A stretch of DNA of 64,000 bases from Streptomyces katrae (GTDB taxonomy: Bacteria; Actinomycetota; Actinomycetes; Streptomycetales; Streptomycetaceae). Shown one piece after another: positions 53,575 to 63,517 of this stretch; within the stretch, counting starts at the first letter, position 1; each line of letters opens with the position of its first letter. Location of the stretch: assembly GCF_002028425.1 (NCBI RefSeq), contig NZ_CP020042.1, positions 2,480,001 through 2,544,000 on the forward strand, given 5' to 3'. The notes beneath the pieces were generated by a model, which was given only the letters and a program-made list of their open reading frames with translations, searched no databases and was not told the DNA's origin. Position numbers and translations under genes: made by a program.

Positions 53575-53591
53575 TTGTTGGACATCAACAA
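53575..53591. promoter_or_regulatory. Candidate FasR operator before fabD
   Basis: ttgttg-gacat-caacaa is a perfect 6-bp dyad with a 5-base spacer in the 89-bp gap between fasR and fabD. It is AT-rich in a GC-rich background. FasR is known to bind this promoter region; the exact site is my inference. Confidence 0.5.
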
Positions 53592-53659
53592 TTACCCCGA
53601 CGGTTCTTCGTCCCTGTCCCCACGGGCGGCGGAGACCACCCACAAGAGAGAGTGTGAGG

Positions 53660-54574
53660 GTGCTCGTACTCGTCGCTCCCGGCCAAGGCGCTCAGACGCC
53701 CGGCTTCCTGACTCCCTGGCTCGAACTCCCCGGCGCCGCCGAACGCGTCGCGGGGTGGTCGGACGCCATCGGGCTGGACCTCGTCCACTACGGCACCAAG
53801 GCCGACGAGGACGAGATCCGCGACACGGCGGTGGCCCAGCCCCTGCTGGTCGCGGCCGGCCTGCTGTCCGCTTCCGCGCTGGACGCCTCGGCCTTCGGTG
53901 CCGTCGCCGGCCACAGCGTCGGTGAGATCACCGCGGCCGCGTTCGCCGGTGTGCTGGACGAGGGCGACGCGCTGTCGTTCGTCCGCACCCGCGGGCTGGC
54001 CATGGCCGAGGCCGCCGCCGTCACCGAGACGGGCATGGCCGCGGTCCTGGGCGGTGACCAGGACGTGGTCGTCGCGCACCTGCAGAACCTGGGCCTGACC
54101 CCGGCCAACATCAACGGTGCGGGCCAGATCGTGGCCGCCGGCACCGCGGAGCAGATCGCGGCCCTGGTCGCCGACAAGCCCGAGGGCTCGATGAAGGTCG
54201 TCGCCCTCAAGGTCGCGGGGGCCTTCCACACGCACCACATGGCGCCCGCCGTCGCCACGCTGGCGGAGACCGCCCAGGCCCTCGCCCCGGCCGACCCGGC
54301 GCTGAAGTACGTGTCCAACAAGGACGGACTCGTGGTCGAGTCGGGCGCCGACGTCGTCGCCCGCCTGGTCGGCCAGGTCGCGAACCCGGTGCGCTGGGAC
54401 CTGTGCATGGGGACCTTCTCCAAGCTGGGCGTCACCGGGATCGTCGAGCTGAGCCCCGGCGGCACCCTGACGGGTCTGGCCAAGCGCGCGCTCAAGGGCG
54501 TGCCGAACGTGGCGCTGAAGACGCCGGACGACCTCGACAAGGCCGCGCAGCTCATCGCCGAGCTGACGGCCTGA
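53660..54574 (+). CDS. fabD: Malonyl-CoA:ACP transacylase
   Basis: 304 residues. Nucleophile Ser86 lies in GHSVG (84-88), the entry motif is APGQGAQTPG (6-15), and the catalytic His is in VAGAFHTHHMAPA. It moves malonyl from CoA to the ACP encoded two genes downstream. GTG 53660 is chosen because streptomycete FabD begins MLVLVAPGQG; GTG 53654 would add two residues. First gene of the fab operon, 19 bases before fabH. Confidence 0.96.
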   Translation: MLVLVAPGQGAQTPGFLTPWLELPGAAERVAGWSDAIGLDLVHYGTKADEDEIRDTAVAQPLLVAAGLLSASALDASAFGAVAGHSVGEITAAAFAGVLDEGDALSFVRTRGLAMAEAAAVTETGMAAVLGGDQDVVVAHLQNLGLTPANINGAGQIVAAGTAEQIAALVADKPEGSMKVVALKVAGAFHTHHMAPAVATLAETAQALAPADPALKYVSNKDGLVVESGADVVARLVGQVANPVRWDLCMGTFSKLGVTGIVELSPGGTLTGLAKRALKGVPNVALKTPDDLDKAAQLIAELTA

Positions 54575-54593
54575 GAGTAGGAGCCCACACAGC

Positions 54594-55598
<1,005 letters not shown>

Positions 55599-55657
55599 GG
55601 CCCGGATCACTTCCCGGACCTGAACCACCAGCTAGCTAGCTACAGAAGGAGCGCCAC

Positions 55658-55906
55658 ATGGCCGCCACGCAGGAAGAAATCGTCGAGGGTCTCGCGGAGA
55701 TCGTCAACGAGATCGCGGGCATCCCGGTCGAGGACGTCGAGATCGGCAAGTCCTTCACCGACGACCTGGACGTCGACTCGCTGTCCATGGTCGAGGTCGT
55801 CGTCGCCGCCGAAGAGCGCTTCGACGTCAAGATCCCGGACGAGGACGTCAAGAACCTCAAGACGGTCGGCGACGCCGCTGACTACATCCTGAAGCACCAG
55901 GCCTGA
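55658..55906 (+). CDS. acpP: Acyl carrier protein
   Basis: 82 residues, acidic four-helix ACP. The phosphopantetheine attachment Ser41 lies in DDLDVDSLSMVEV. It carries the growing chain for FabH and FabF. GAAGGAG precedes the ATG. The gap from fabH contains a self-complementary agctagctagct run (around 55630) that might act in processing or translation. Confidence 0.97.
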   Translation: MAATQEEIVEGLAEIVNEIAGIPVEDVEIGKSFTDDLDVDSLSMVEVVVAAEERFDVKIPDEDVKNLKTVGDAADYILKHQA

Positions 55907-55985
55907 GCCTGACGAGCGTTTGTCGCCACCCGGCGGTGGCGCCGTGACAATTCAGCACCCCCTGAGACGTGGAGAAAGAATTCCT

Positions 55986-57251
55986 GTGAGCCCGACCAAT
56001 CGCACCGTGGTCGTCACCGGTATCGGCGCAACCACTCCGCTGGGTGGCGACAGCGCTTCGACCTGGGAAGGTCTGCTCGCCGGCCGGTCCGGCGTCTCGC
56101 CCCTGGAGGGCGAGCGCTTCGCCGAACTGCCGGTCCGTATCGCAGCCCAGGCCGCCGTGGACCCGAGCGAGGTGCTCCCGCGCCCGCTGGCCCGCAAGCT
56201 CGACCGCTCGGCGCAGTTCGCCCTCATCGCCGCCCGTGAGGCCTGGGCCGACGCGGGTTACACCGCTCCGGCGGGCGAGGACGAGACGATCGTCCCCGAG
56301 CGTCTGGGCACCGTGATCGCCTCCGGTATCGGCGGTGTCACCACCCTGCTCGACCAGTACGACGTACTGAAGGAAAAGGGTGTGCGCCGGGTCTCCCCGC
56401 ACACCGTCCCCATGCTCATGCCGAACGGCCCCTCGGCCAACGTCGGCCTGGAAGTCAACGCCCGCGCCGGTGTGCACACCCCCGTCAGCGCGTGCGCCTC
56501 GGGCGCGGAGGCCATCGGCTACGCCGTCGAGATGATCCGTACCGGCCGTGCCGACGTGGTCGTCGCCGGCGGCACCGAGGCGGCGATCCACCCGCTGCCG
56601 ATCGCGGCGTTCGCCAACATGATGGCGATGTCCAAGAACAACGAGAGCCCGACCACGGCCTCCCGCCCCTACGACAAGGCCCGCGACGGCTTCGTCCTCG
56701 GCGAGGGCGCCGGCGTCGTGGTCCTGGAGTCCGCCGAGCACGCCGCCAAGCGCGGCGCCCGGGTCTACTGCGAGGTGCTGGGGCAGGGTCTGTCCGCGGA
56801 CAGCCACCACATCGCGCAGCCGGAGCCGACGGGCCGCGGTGTCGCGGCCGCCCTGCGCAACCTGCTCGACAACACCGAGCTCGACCCGTCCGAGCTGGTC
56901 CACGTCAACGCGCACGCCACGTCCACCCCGCAGGGTGACACGGCCGAGCTGAAGGCGCTGCGCAAGGTCCTGGGCGACGACCTCGACCACGTCGCGATCT
57001 CCGCGACCAAGTCGATGACCGGTCACCTGCTGGGCGGCGCGGGCGGTATCGAGACCGTCGCGACCGTGCTGGCGCTGTACCACCGGATCGCCCCGCCGAC
57101 GATCAACATCGACGACCTGGACGACGAGGCCGACGCGGACATCGTGCGCGGCGAGGCCCGCAAGCTGCCCGTCGACGGTCCGATCGCCGCGATCAACAAC
57201 TCCTTCGGTTTCGGCGGCCACAACGTCTCCCTGGCGTTCCGCACGGTCTGA
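55986..57251 (+). CDS. fabF: 3-oxoacyl-ACP synthase II
   Basis: 421 residues. Active site Cys170 (SACASGAEA), His310 (VNAHATSTPQGD) and His347 (SMTGHLLGGAGG). The end NNSFGFGGHNVSL is the standard KAS closing motif. It elongates acyl-ACP with malonyl-ACP. The GTG at 55986 has GGAGAAAG upstream. Last gene of the operon, followed by a very strong terminator. Confidence 0.97.
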   Translation: MSPTNRTVVVTGIGATTPLGGDSASTWEGLLAGRSGVSPLEGERFAELPVRIAAQAAVDPSEVLPRPLARKLDRSAQFALIAAREAWADAGYTAPAGEDETIVPERLGTVIASGIGGVTTLLDQYDVLKEKGVRRVSPHTVPMLMPNGPSANVGLEVNARAGVHTPVSACASGAEAIGYAVEMIRTGRADVVVAGGTEAAIHPLPIAAFANMMAMSKNNESPTTASRPYDKARDGFVLGEGAGVVVLESAEHAAKRGARVYCEVLGQGLSADSHHIAQPEPTGRGVAAALRNLLDNTELDPSELVHVNAHATSTPQGDTAELKALRKVLGDDLDHVAISATKSMTGHLLGGAGGIETVATVLALYHRIAPPTINIDDLDDEADADIVRGEARKLPVDGPIAAINNSFGFGGHNVSLAFRTV

Positions 57252-57269
57252 GGGTAGGGACCCGTACCA

Positions 57270-57317
57270 CGAGGAAGGCCCCCTCCCGGCAGCAGTGCCG
57301 GGAGGGGGCCTTCCTCG
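57270..57317. terminator. Bidirectional terminator of the fab operon
   Basis: A perfect 22-bp stem (starting cgaggaaggccccctcccgg) with gcag loop, between fabF and the convergent DUF3145 gene. Confidence 0.92.
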
Positions 57318-57326
57318 TTCGCGTCC

Positions 57327-57821
57327 TCAGACCACCTGGTGGAGCCAGCGGACCGGGGCCCCCTCGCCGGCGTAGCGGAAGGGCTCCAGTTCGTCGTCCC
57401 AGGGCTTGCCGAGCAGCTTGGCGATCTCGGCCTCCAGGTCGGTCTCGCCGCGCGCGGAGCGGGCGAGGGCGGCGCGCAGCCGGTCCTCGGGGATCAGGAT
57501 GTCGCCGTGCATGCCGGTGACGGCGTGGAAGATGCCGAGGTCCGGGGTGGAGCTGTAGCGCTCGCCCTCGGCGGTCGGGCAGGGCTCGGCGGTCACCTCG
57601 AAGCGGAGCAGGTGCCAGCCTCGCAGGGCGGAGGCGAGCTTCGAGGCGGTGCCCGCCTCGGCCTGCCAGGAGAACTCGGCTCTCCAGGTGCCGGGGGAGG
57701 CGGGCTGCCGGATCCAGTCGAGGTTCACCCGCACCCCGAGCACGCCCGCAACAGCCCATTCCACATGCGGGCAGAGCGCGCGCGGTGCGGAATGCACGTA
57801 CAGAACTCCACGTGTCGTCAC
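57327..57821 (-). CDS. DUF3145 family protein
   Basis: 164 residues. It begins MTTRGVLYVHSAPRALCPHVEWA and contains RAEFSWQAEAGTASKLASAL and GEGAPVRWLHQVV, the actinobacterial DUF3145 pattern. No signal peptide. Function unknown, but it sits next to the fab operon in streptomycetes. The GTG has GGAGGT 4-5 bases upstream. The upstream gap (57822-58071) is unusually AT-rich for this window. Confidence 0.87.
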   Translation of the reverse strand: MTTRGVLYVHSAPRALCPHVEWAVAGVLGVRVNLDWIRQPASPGTWRAEFSWQAEAGTASKLASALRGWHLLRFEVTAEPCPTAEGERYSSTPDLGIFHAVTGMHGDILIPEDRLRAALARSARGETDLEAEIAKLLGKPWDDELEPFRYAGEGAPVRWLHQVV

Positions 57822-58071
57822 CGGGACCTCCAGTGTGGGACGAGGTCGGGAATAAACTCCATAAAACGGACAGTATGTGACGTGATGTAATGTAACGGAA
57901 AATATTGGACATTGCGTAGCGGCACCTGCGGCCGAAACGCCACGGGAAAAAGCTACCGTGCGCCAGGGGTCATGGTGTGACGTACGGTCGCTCCGAAGCC
58001 CGTAAACACAGAGCATTCACTCAGCAGGACGCCCTCGGAAGGACGCGGGGCGACGAGGGAGGGACCACCCG

Positions 58072-58971
58072 ATGCGCACCACCGCCGCGCGGCGCCGCGT
58101 ACGCCGGACCGTCACCGGCGCGGGCGTGGCGGCGGCCGTACTGGCCACGATGGTGACGGGCTGTGACGACGGCGGGCCGGCGGCGAAGGCGGGCGAGCGC
58201 GGGGCGCAGGCCAGGCCGCGCTGGAACCCGGCGCCGACGTCCGTGGCCGCCGTCGGGGACTCCATCACCCGCGGGTTCGACGCCTGTTCGGTACTGGCCG
58301 ACTGCCCGGAGGTCTCCTGGGCCACCGGCAGCGACCCCGCCGTCAACTCCCTGGCCGCCCGGCTGCTGGGCGGGGCGGAGGTGCCCGCGCGCAGCTGGAA
58401 CTACGCGGTGACGGGCTCGCGCATGGCGGACCTGCCCGGGCAGCTGGCCGAGGCGGCGGAGCACAAGCCGGGCCTGGTCACGGTGATGGTCGGCTCGAAC
58501 GACGCTTGCCGGCCCACGGCTTCGTCGATGACCTCGGTGGCGGACTTCCGGGCCCAATTCGAACAGGCGTTGAAGGGGCTGCGGGCGGCCTCGCCGGACT
58601 CGCAGGTGTACGTGTCCTCCGTGCCGGACCTTCAACGGCTGTGGGAGCAGGGCAAGGACAGCCCGATGGTCCGGCAGATCTGGAAGCTGGGGATCTGCCA
58701 GTCGATGCTGGCCGAGCCCCTGGCCGCCGACGCCGGGGCGACGGCCCGGCGGGAGAAGGTACGGGCGCGCGTGGTCGAGTACAACGAGGTGCTGCGCCAG
58801 GTCTGCGCGCAGGACGCCCTGTGCCGCTACGACGGCGGGGCCGTCTTCCAGTACCCGTTCGGGGCGGAGCAGCTGAGCCACTGGGACTGGTTCCACCCCG
58901 GCCGGGACGGGCAGGCGCGGCTCGCGGAACTGGCCCACCGGCAGGTGACGGCGGCCGAGCCGCCGCGTTGA
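58072..58971 (+). CDS. SGNH/GDSL-family lipoprotein hydrolase
   Basis: 299 residues. A signal peptide with lipobox-like MVTGC (Cys31) indicates a lipid-anchored exported enzyme. SGNH blocks are AVGDSITRG (Ser about 62), the Gly/Asn block VMVGSNDAC (about 139-147) and the Asp/His block HWDWFHPG (about 280-287). It would remove acyl or acetyl groups from lipids or polysaccharides outside the cell. ATG 58072 is preceded by GGAGGG. Monocistronic. Confidence 0.9.
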   Translation: MRTTAARRRVRRTVTGAGVAAAVLATMVTGCDDGGPAAKAGERGAQARPRWNPAPTSVAAVGDSITRGFDACSVLADCPEVSWATGSDPAVNSLAARLLGGAEVPARSWNYAVTGSRMADLPGQLAEAAEHKPGLVTVMVGSNDACRPTASSMTSVADFRAQFEQALKGLRAASPDSQVYVSSVPDLQRLWEQGKDSPMVRQIWKLGICQSMLAEPLAADAGATARREKVRARVVEYNEVLRQVCAQDALCRYDGGAVFQYPFGAEQLSHWDWFHPGRDGQARLAELAHRQVTAAEPPR

Positions 58972-59120
58972 CGGCGCGGGTACGGGAAGGGGCCGGGGGG
59001 CCGGGGGCGCCGCCCGGTGGTGGCGGGGGGTCAGGGGCCGCACCCGGCCCGGTGCTTACGCCGCGGCGGGGGTGATTTCCGGCCAATCCCCCGCCCCGGC
59101 GGGTCGCGGATGCGCCGCGG

Positions 59121-61586
59121 CTACAGGTCGAGGGTGGCCGTCAGCCGGGTGTCGGCGTGCGAACGGCTCGCGCGGACCTCGTAGGCGCCGCCGATCCGGC
59201 GCCAGCCGTTCGCCTCCTCGTCCCAGATCTCGAAGGTCCGGGCGGGCAGCTCGATCTCCGCCTCGACGCTCTCCCCGGGCGCGGCGGAGACGGAGGCGAA
59301 GCCGGCCAGCCAGCTCGCCGGGCGCTCCACGGGGTCGCAGGCGGGGGCGAGGTAGACCTGGACGACCTCGCGGCCGGGCCGGGTGCCGGTATTGGTGAGG
59401 CGGACCCGGACGGACTCGGCGGTGGCCTCCAGGGACTCGTAGGCCCAGTCGGTGTAGCCGAGCCCGTGCCCGAAGGGGTAGGCGGGGGTCACGCCGTGCG
59501 CCTCGTAGGCCCGGTAGCCGATGAACAGCCCCTCGCGGTACTCCAGGCGCCCCTCCTGCGGGACCACCTCGGTGACGGGCGCGTCGGCGAGGGTGGCGGG
59601 CCAGGTGGTGGGCAGGCGGCCGCCGGGCTCGGCGTCCCCGAGGAGCACGTCGGCCAGCGCGGCCCCGCCCTCCTGCCCGGGGAACCAGCTGAGCAGGACG
59701 GCGGCGACGTCCTCGCGCCAGGGCAGCTCCACGGGGGAGCCGGCGTTGACGACGACCACGGTGTGGGGGTTGGCGGCGGCGACGGCCCGCACGAGGTCGT
59801 CCTGGCGGCCCGGCAGGGCGAGGTCGCCGCGGTCGAAGCCCTCGGACTCCACCCGCTCGGTGGTGGCGACGACCACGACGGCGGTGTCGGCGGCGCGGGC
59901 GGCGCGTACGGCCTCGGCGATCAGCTCGTCGGCGTCGCGGCGCGGGCCGCGGTGCAGCAGGGAGAACATGACGGCCCTGAGCGGCATCGCGCCCATGTCG
60001 GGGACCTGGTAGGCCAGCGAGACCTCGACGGGCTCCCCGGCGGTCAGGACGGCCCGGGCGCGCTCGCTGGGGGCGCCGAAGAAGGCCTCGAAGGGGTCGG
60101 CCTCCGCGCCCATCTCCTGGACGCCCTCCCACAGGGTCCGCCCGCCGACGGCCAGGCGGAAGGCGCCGAGCCCGCGGGTGCCGAAGACGTGCTCGCCGCT
60201 CTCGCGCGGGACGAACGTCCCGGTGACCTCGATGGAGGCCATCGTCTCGTACGAGACCCCCTCGGGCAGGTCCTCGCCGATCCACTGGACCTGCCCGGAC
60301 GGCAGCCCGCCCTCGCCGAGGACCGCCCCGGAGGCGTCGCGGCAGACGGCACGGAGCTCGAACCCCTGCCCGGCGGGGGCGGGTTCCTCGCTCGGGTCGG
60401 CGCCGACGGCGTAGGTCAGGGCCCCCTCGGGCAGGGCGGCGGTGAGTCCGTCGAGCGGGGAGACCACCCGTTCGGGGAAGACGGTGGCGCTGCCGCCGCC
60501 CAGGACGCGGGCGTCGCGGGCGGCCGCGCCGATCAGGGCGAGCGTGCGGCCCGGGGTGCGGTCCAGGGGCAGGGCGCCGCCCTCGTTGCGGACGAGGACG
60601 GCCCCGCGGGCGGCCAGCTCGCGGGCCAGGGCCTGCCCGTCGAGCGGCGCGGGGAGCTCGGTGACGGCGGCGGGGGCGCCCTCCAGCAGGCCCGCGCGGG
60701 CGGCGAGGCGCAGGACGTTGCGCACGGCCCCGTCGACGGCGGCCCCGTCGGCCTCCCCGGCGCGGACGGCGGCGGCGAGGGCGGGCCCGTAGACGGTCGT
60801 CGGGCCGGGCATGGCCACGTCGAGGCCGCCGTCGATGCAGCCGGTGGTGGAGCGGGCCGCCATCCAGTCGGAGACGTTGTAGCCGTCGAAGCCCCATTCG
60901 CCGCGCAGGATCCCGTTCACCAGCTGCGCGTGCTCGGTCATGGTGATCCCGTTGACCCGGTTGTAGGCGGTCATGACGCCCCAGGGACGGGCGCCGCGGA
61001 CGATCGCCTCGAAGGGCGCCAGGTAGAGCTCGCGCAGCGGGCGCGGGGCGATGGCGCAGTCGACGGTGAAGCGCTCGGTCTCGGCGTCGTTGCCCGCGAA
61101 GTGCTTGACGGTGGTGCCGATGCCGCCGTCCTGGACCCCCTGGACGTAGCCGGTGCCGATGGCCCCGGTCAGGTACGGGTCCTCGGAGTAGCACTCGAAG
61201 TGGCGGCCGCCGAGCGGGGAGCGGTGCAGGTTGACGGTGGGTGCGAGGAGGACGTGGACGCCCTTGCGGCGGGCCTCCTGGGCCAGCAGCCGGCCGGCCC
61301 GGCGGGCCAGGTCCGGGTCCCAGGAGGCGGCGAGGGCCGTCGGGGAGGGCAGGGCGATCGAGGGGTCGTCGGCGGTCCAGCGCACGCCGCGGACGCCGAT
61401 GGGCCCGTCGGACATGACCAGGGAGTCCAGCCCGATCTCCGGGAGGGCGGGCAGGGACCACATGTCCTGGCCGGCCAGGAGCCGGGCCTTGGCGTCGAGG
61501 TCCAGCTTGTCCAGGGCGGCCTCGACGGCGTCTTCGCGCAGCTGCTCGCTCGCGCGCTCGTCGGGGACCTGATCGGCAGCGGTCAC
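59121..61586 (-). CDS. Glycoside hydrolase family 3 beta-glucosidase with PA14 insert
   Basis: 821 residues, cytoplasmic (no signal peptide). The GH3 N-terminal barrel carries KHFAGND (161-167) and nucleophile Asp240 in GYNVSDWMAA. The C-terminal alpha/beta sandwich follows and is interrupted by a PA14 domain (about 395-520), then a fibronectin-III-like end. That layout is typical of beta-glucosidases with PA14-shaped aglycone sites. It would release glucose from short beta-glucosides or glycosylated metabolites. GTG 61586 has GAGGAGG 8 bases upstream. It is divergent from a TetR gene that probably controls it. Confidence 0.92.
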   Translation of the reverse strand: MTAADQVPDERASEQLREDAVEAALDKLDLDAKARLLAGQDMWSLPALPEIGLDSLVMSDGPIGVRGVRWTADDPSIALPSPTALAASWDPDLARRAGRLLAQEARRKGVHVLLAPTVNLHRSPLGGRHFECYSEDPYLTGAIGTGYVQGVQDGGIGTTVKHFAGNDAETERFTVDCAIAPRPLRELYLAPFEAIVRGARPWGVMTAYNRVNGITMTEHAQLVNGILRGEWGFDGYNVSDWMAARSTTGCIDGGLDVAMPGPTTVYGPALAAAVRAGEADGAAVDGAVRNVLRLAARAGLLEGAPAAVTELPAPLDGQALARELAARGAVLVRNEGGALPLDRTPGRTLALIGAAARDARVLGGGSATVFPERVVSPLDGLTAALPEGALTYAVGADPSEEPAPAGQGFELRAVCRDASGAVLGEGGLPSGQVQWIGEDLPEGVSYETMASIEVTGTFVPRESGEHVFGTRGLGAFRLAVGGRTLWEGVQEMGAEADPFEAFFGAPSERARAVLTAGEPVEVSLAYQVPDMGAMPLRAVMFSLLHRGPRRDADELIAEAVRAARAADTAVVVVATTERVESEGFDRGDLALPGRQDDLVRAVAAANPHTVVVVNAGSPVELPWREDVAAVLLSWFPGQEGGAALADVLLGDAEPGGRLPTTWPATLADAPVTEVVPQEGRLEYREGLFIGYRAYEAHGVTPAYPFGHGLGYTDWAYESLEATAESVRVRLTNTGTRPGREVVQVYLAPACDPVERPASWLAGFASVSAAPGESVEAEIELPARTFEIWDEEANGWRRIGGAYEVRASRSHADTRLTATLDL

Positions 61587-61689
61587 GGCCGTGCCTCCTC
61601 GCTGTGTGGGTGCGGTGCGGTGGGCCCATGGTGGACCCATTCCCTGTAACCCGGTAGGTCTTGTAATCTTTTCGTGACGTATCGATGGC

Positions 61690-61701
61690 GTACGGTCGTA
61701 C
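61690..61701. promoter_or_regulatory. Candidate TetR operator between GH3 and its regulator
   Basis: gtacg-gt-cgtac is a perfect 5-bp dyad with a 2-base centre, in the 155-bp divergent gap and 40 bases before the TetR start. Short, so only suggestive. Confidence 0.35.
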
Positions 61702-61741
61702 GACTGCCGGGCAGGTCCGATCGGAAGGGGTGTGGCGGGCG

Positions 61742-62317
61742 ATGGTCAGGGCGAAGAGCGAGGAGCGCCGCGGCGAGATCGTCCGCGCGGCGGTCGAGGT
61801 GATCGCGGAGCGCGGCTACCGGGGCGCCTCCCTGGGCTCCGTCGCCGAACGCGTGGGCCTGACCCAGCAGGGCCTGCTGCACTACTTCCCGACCAAGGAG
61901 GCCCTGCTCGTCGCGGTCCTGGAGGAACGCGACCGCTGGGACACCGGCGGCGGCTCCCGCGCCTCGGCCGGCGCCTGGCGCCTGGACCTGCTGGCCTCGC
62001 TGGTCGAGTACAACGCCATGCGCCCGGGCATCGTGCAGACCTTCTCGGCCCTGCTCGGCGAGAGCGTCACCGACGGCCACCCCGCCCGCACCTTCTTCAC
62101 CGAGCGCTACGCGCAGGTCCGCGGGGAGATGGCCGACCTGCTGCGGGCCGAGTTCGGCGAGCTCCTGCCCTCCGGCCTCACCCCGGAACAGGCCGCTCCA
62201 CTGCTGACGGCGGTCATGGACGGCCTCCAGTACCAGTGGCTGCTGGCCCCGGAATCGGTGGACATGCCCGCCGCGTTCCGCTCCTTCCTGACCCTGCTGA
62301 GGGGCCCCGGCGCGTAG
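61742..62317 (+). CDS. TetR/AcrR-family transcriptional regulator
   Basis: 191 residues. The helix-turn-helix is EIVRAAVEVIAERGYRGASLGSVAERVG followed by LTQQGLLHYFPTKEALLVAV (about 11-58). The C-terminal domain has the pattern MRPGIVQTFSALLGESV, as in regulators of sugar or glycoside use. It is divergent from the GH3 gene, so probably its repressor. ATG 61742 is chosen for GGAAGGGG upstream; starts at 61685 or GTG 61730 are possible. Confidence 0.9.
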   Translation: MVRAKSEERRGEIVRAAVEVIAERGYRGASLGSVAERVGLTQQGLLHYFPTKEALLVAVLEERDRWDTGGGSRASAGAWRLDLLASLVEYNAMRPGIVQTFSALLGESVTDGHPARTFFTERYAQVRGEMADLLRAEFGELLPSGLTPEQAAPLLTAVMDGLQYQWLLAPESVDMPAAFRSFLTLLRGPGA

Positions 62318-62372
62318 CACTCGACCGCCAACGGGCATCCTTTCCCCCGGACTTCGACCGGGGGGACACGAC

Positions 62373-63512
62373 ATGGAGCCGCAAGAGCGGGAGAAGAAGG
62401 TCACGTGGTCGGAGCTGTTCTTCGACCTGGTGCTGGTCTTCGCCGTGACGCAGGTCTCGGCACTGCTCCACCACGACCACGGATGGGCCGGCACCGGCCG
62501 GGCCCTGATCGTGTTCGTACCCGTCTACTGGGTGTGGGTGGGCAACACCGTCCACGCCAACACCCACGACGCCGACCGGCCCGGCGAGCGCATCGGTCTC
62601 TTCGCCGCCGGACTGTGCGGCCTGCTGATGGCCCTGGCCCTGCCCGACGCCTTCGGGGACCGCGGACCGCTCCTGGCCGGCGCCTACTTCGGCGCCCGCC
62701 TGGTGCTCGCCGCCCTCGCGCACGGCCGCAGCCGCCGCCTGCGGCTCACCCCGGTGACCGTGTCCGTGCTGGTCAGCGGCCCGCTGCTGCTGGCCGGCTC
62801 CTTCCTCGACGGAACGGCCCGGACCGGGCTGTGGGCGCTGGCCGCCGCCGTGGACCTGGCCGCGCCCCGGCTGACCCGCCCCCACATGGTCCGGCTGGCC
62901 TTCGACTCGGGCCATCTCGCCGAGCGGTTCGGCCTGTTCGTGATGATCGCGCTCGGCGAGTCCATCGTGGCCGTCGGCGCCCCGGTGGCCTCCGCGCCCG
63001 CGCTGGACACCGGCGCCCTGGCCGCCGTCGCCGTGGCCTTCGCCCTGGTCTGCGGCCTGTGGTGGGTGTACTTCCACCTCGCCGCCGACGCCGTCCGGCA
63101 CGGCCTGGAGACCGCCGCCGTACGGGCCGACGTGGCCCGGCAGGTCCTCTCGTACGGGCACCTCTCCCTGATCGCCTCGGTCATCGCGGTCGCCGTCGGC
63201 ATGGCCGAGGCCGTCGCCCACCCCGGGGCCCGGCTCCCGCTCGGTGTCGCCGCCCTCCTCTACGGGGGCTGCGCCCTCTTCCTCGCCACCTTCGGATACA
63301 CCCGCTGGCACCTGTTCCGTTCCTGGTCGGTGACCCGGCTGACGGCCGCCGCGGCCGTCCTGCTCCTGCTGCCCGCGGCCCTGCTGCTGCCCTCGCTGGC
63401 GGCGCTCGCGCTGCTGACCGCGGTGGTGACCGGCCTCAACCTGGTGGAGCTGGCCCTCGTACGCCGCCGCGGAGAGCTTCCCGGCGCCACCTCCCCCTCC
63501 CTGGCATCCTGA
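62373..63512 (+). CDS. LtrA (low-temperature-requirement A) family membrane protein
   Basis: 379 residues with about 11 hydrophobic helices. The family signature VTWSELFFDLVLVFAVTQ opens the protein (10-27), and FGLFVMIALGESIVAVG (about 188-204) is the second conserved motif. LtrA proteins are poorly understood; in Listeria the gene is needed for growth in the cold. The ATG follows the TetR gene by 55 bases on the same strand, but the sequence between gives no clear SD. The next gene starts 5 bases after its stop, so those two are probably co-transcribed. Confidence 0.9.
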   Translation: MEPQEREKKVTWSELFFDLVLVFAVTQVSALLHHDHGWAGTGRALIVFVPVYWVWVGNTVHANTHDADRPGERIGLFAAGLCGLLMALALPDAFGDRGPLLAGAYFGARLVLAALAHGRSRRLRLTPVTVSVLVSGPLLLAGSFLDGTARTGLWALAAAVDLAAPRLTRPHMVRLAFDSGHLAERFGLFVMIALGESIVAVGAPVASAPALDTGALAAVAVAFALVCGLWWVYFHLAADAVRHGLETAAVRADVARQVLSYGHLSLIASVIAVAVGMAEAVAHPGARLPLGVAALLYGGCALFLATFGYTRWHLFRSWSVTRLTAAAAVLLLLPAALLLPSLAALALLTAVVTGLNLVELALVRRRGELPGATSPSLAS

Positions 63513-63517
63513 ACCCC

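Noticed and set aside
57840..58010. Horizontally acquired AT-rich patch between DUF3145 and the SGNH gene
   Set aside because: It is a short intergenic promoter region without genes or repeat boundaries; lower GC alone fits promoter sequence.
59157..61649. 830-codon open frame on the plus strand opposite the GH3 gene
   Set aside because: Low-complexity Gly/Asp/Val product with no recognisable motif; the minus-strand GH3 protein has all catalytic motifs.
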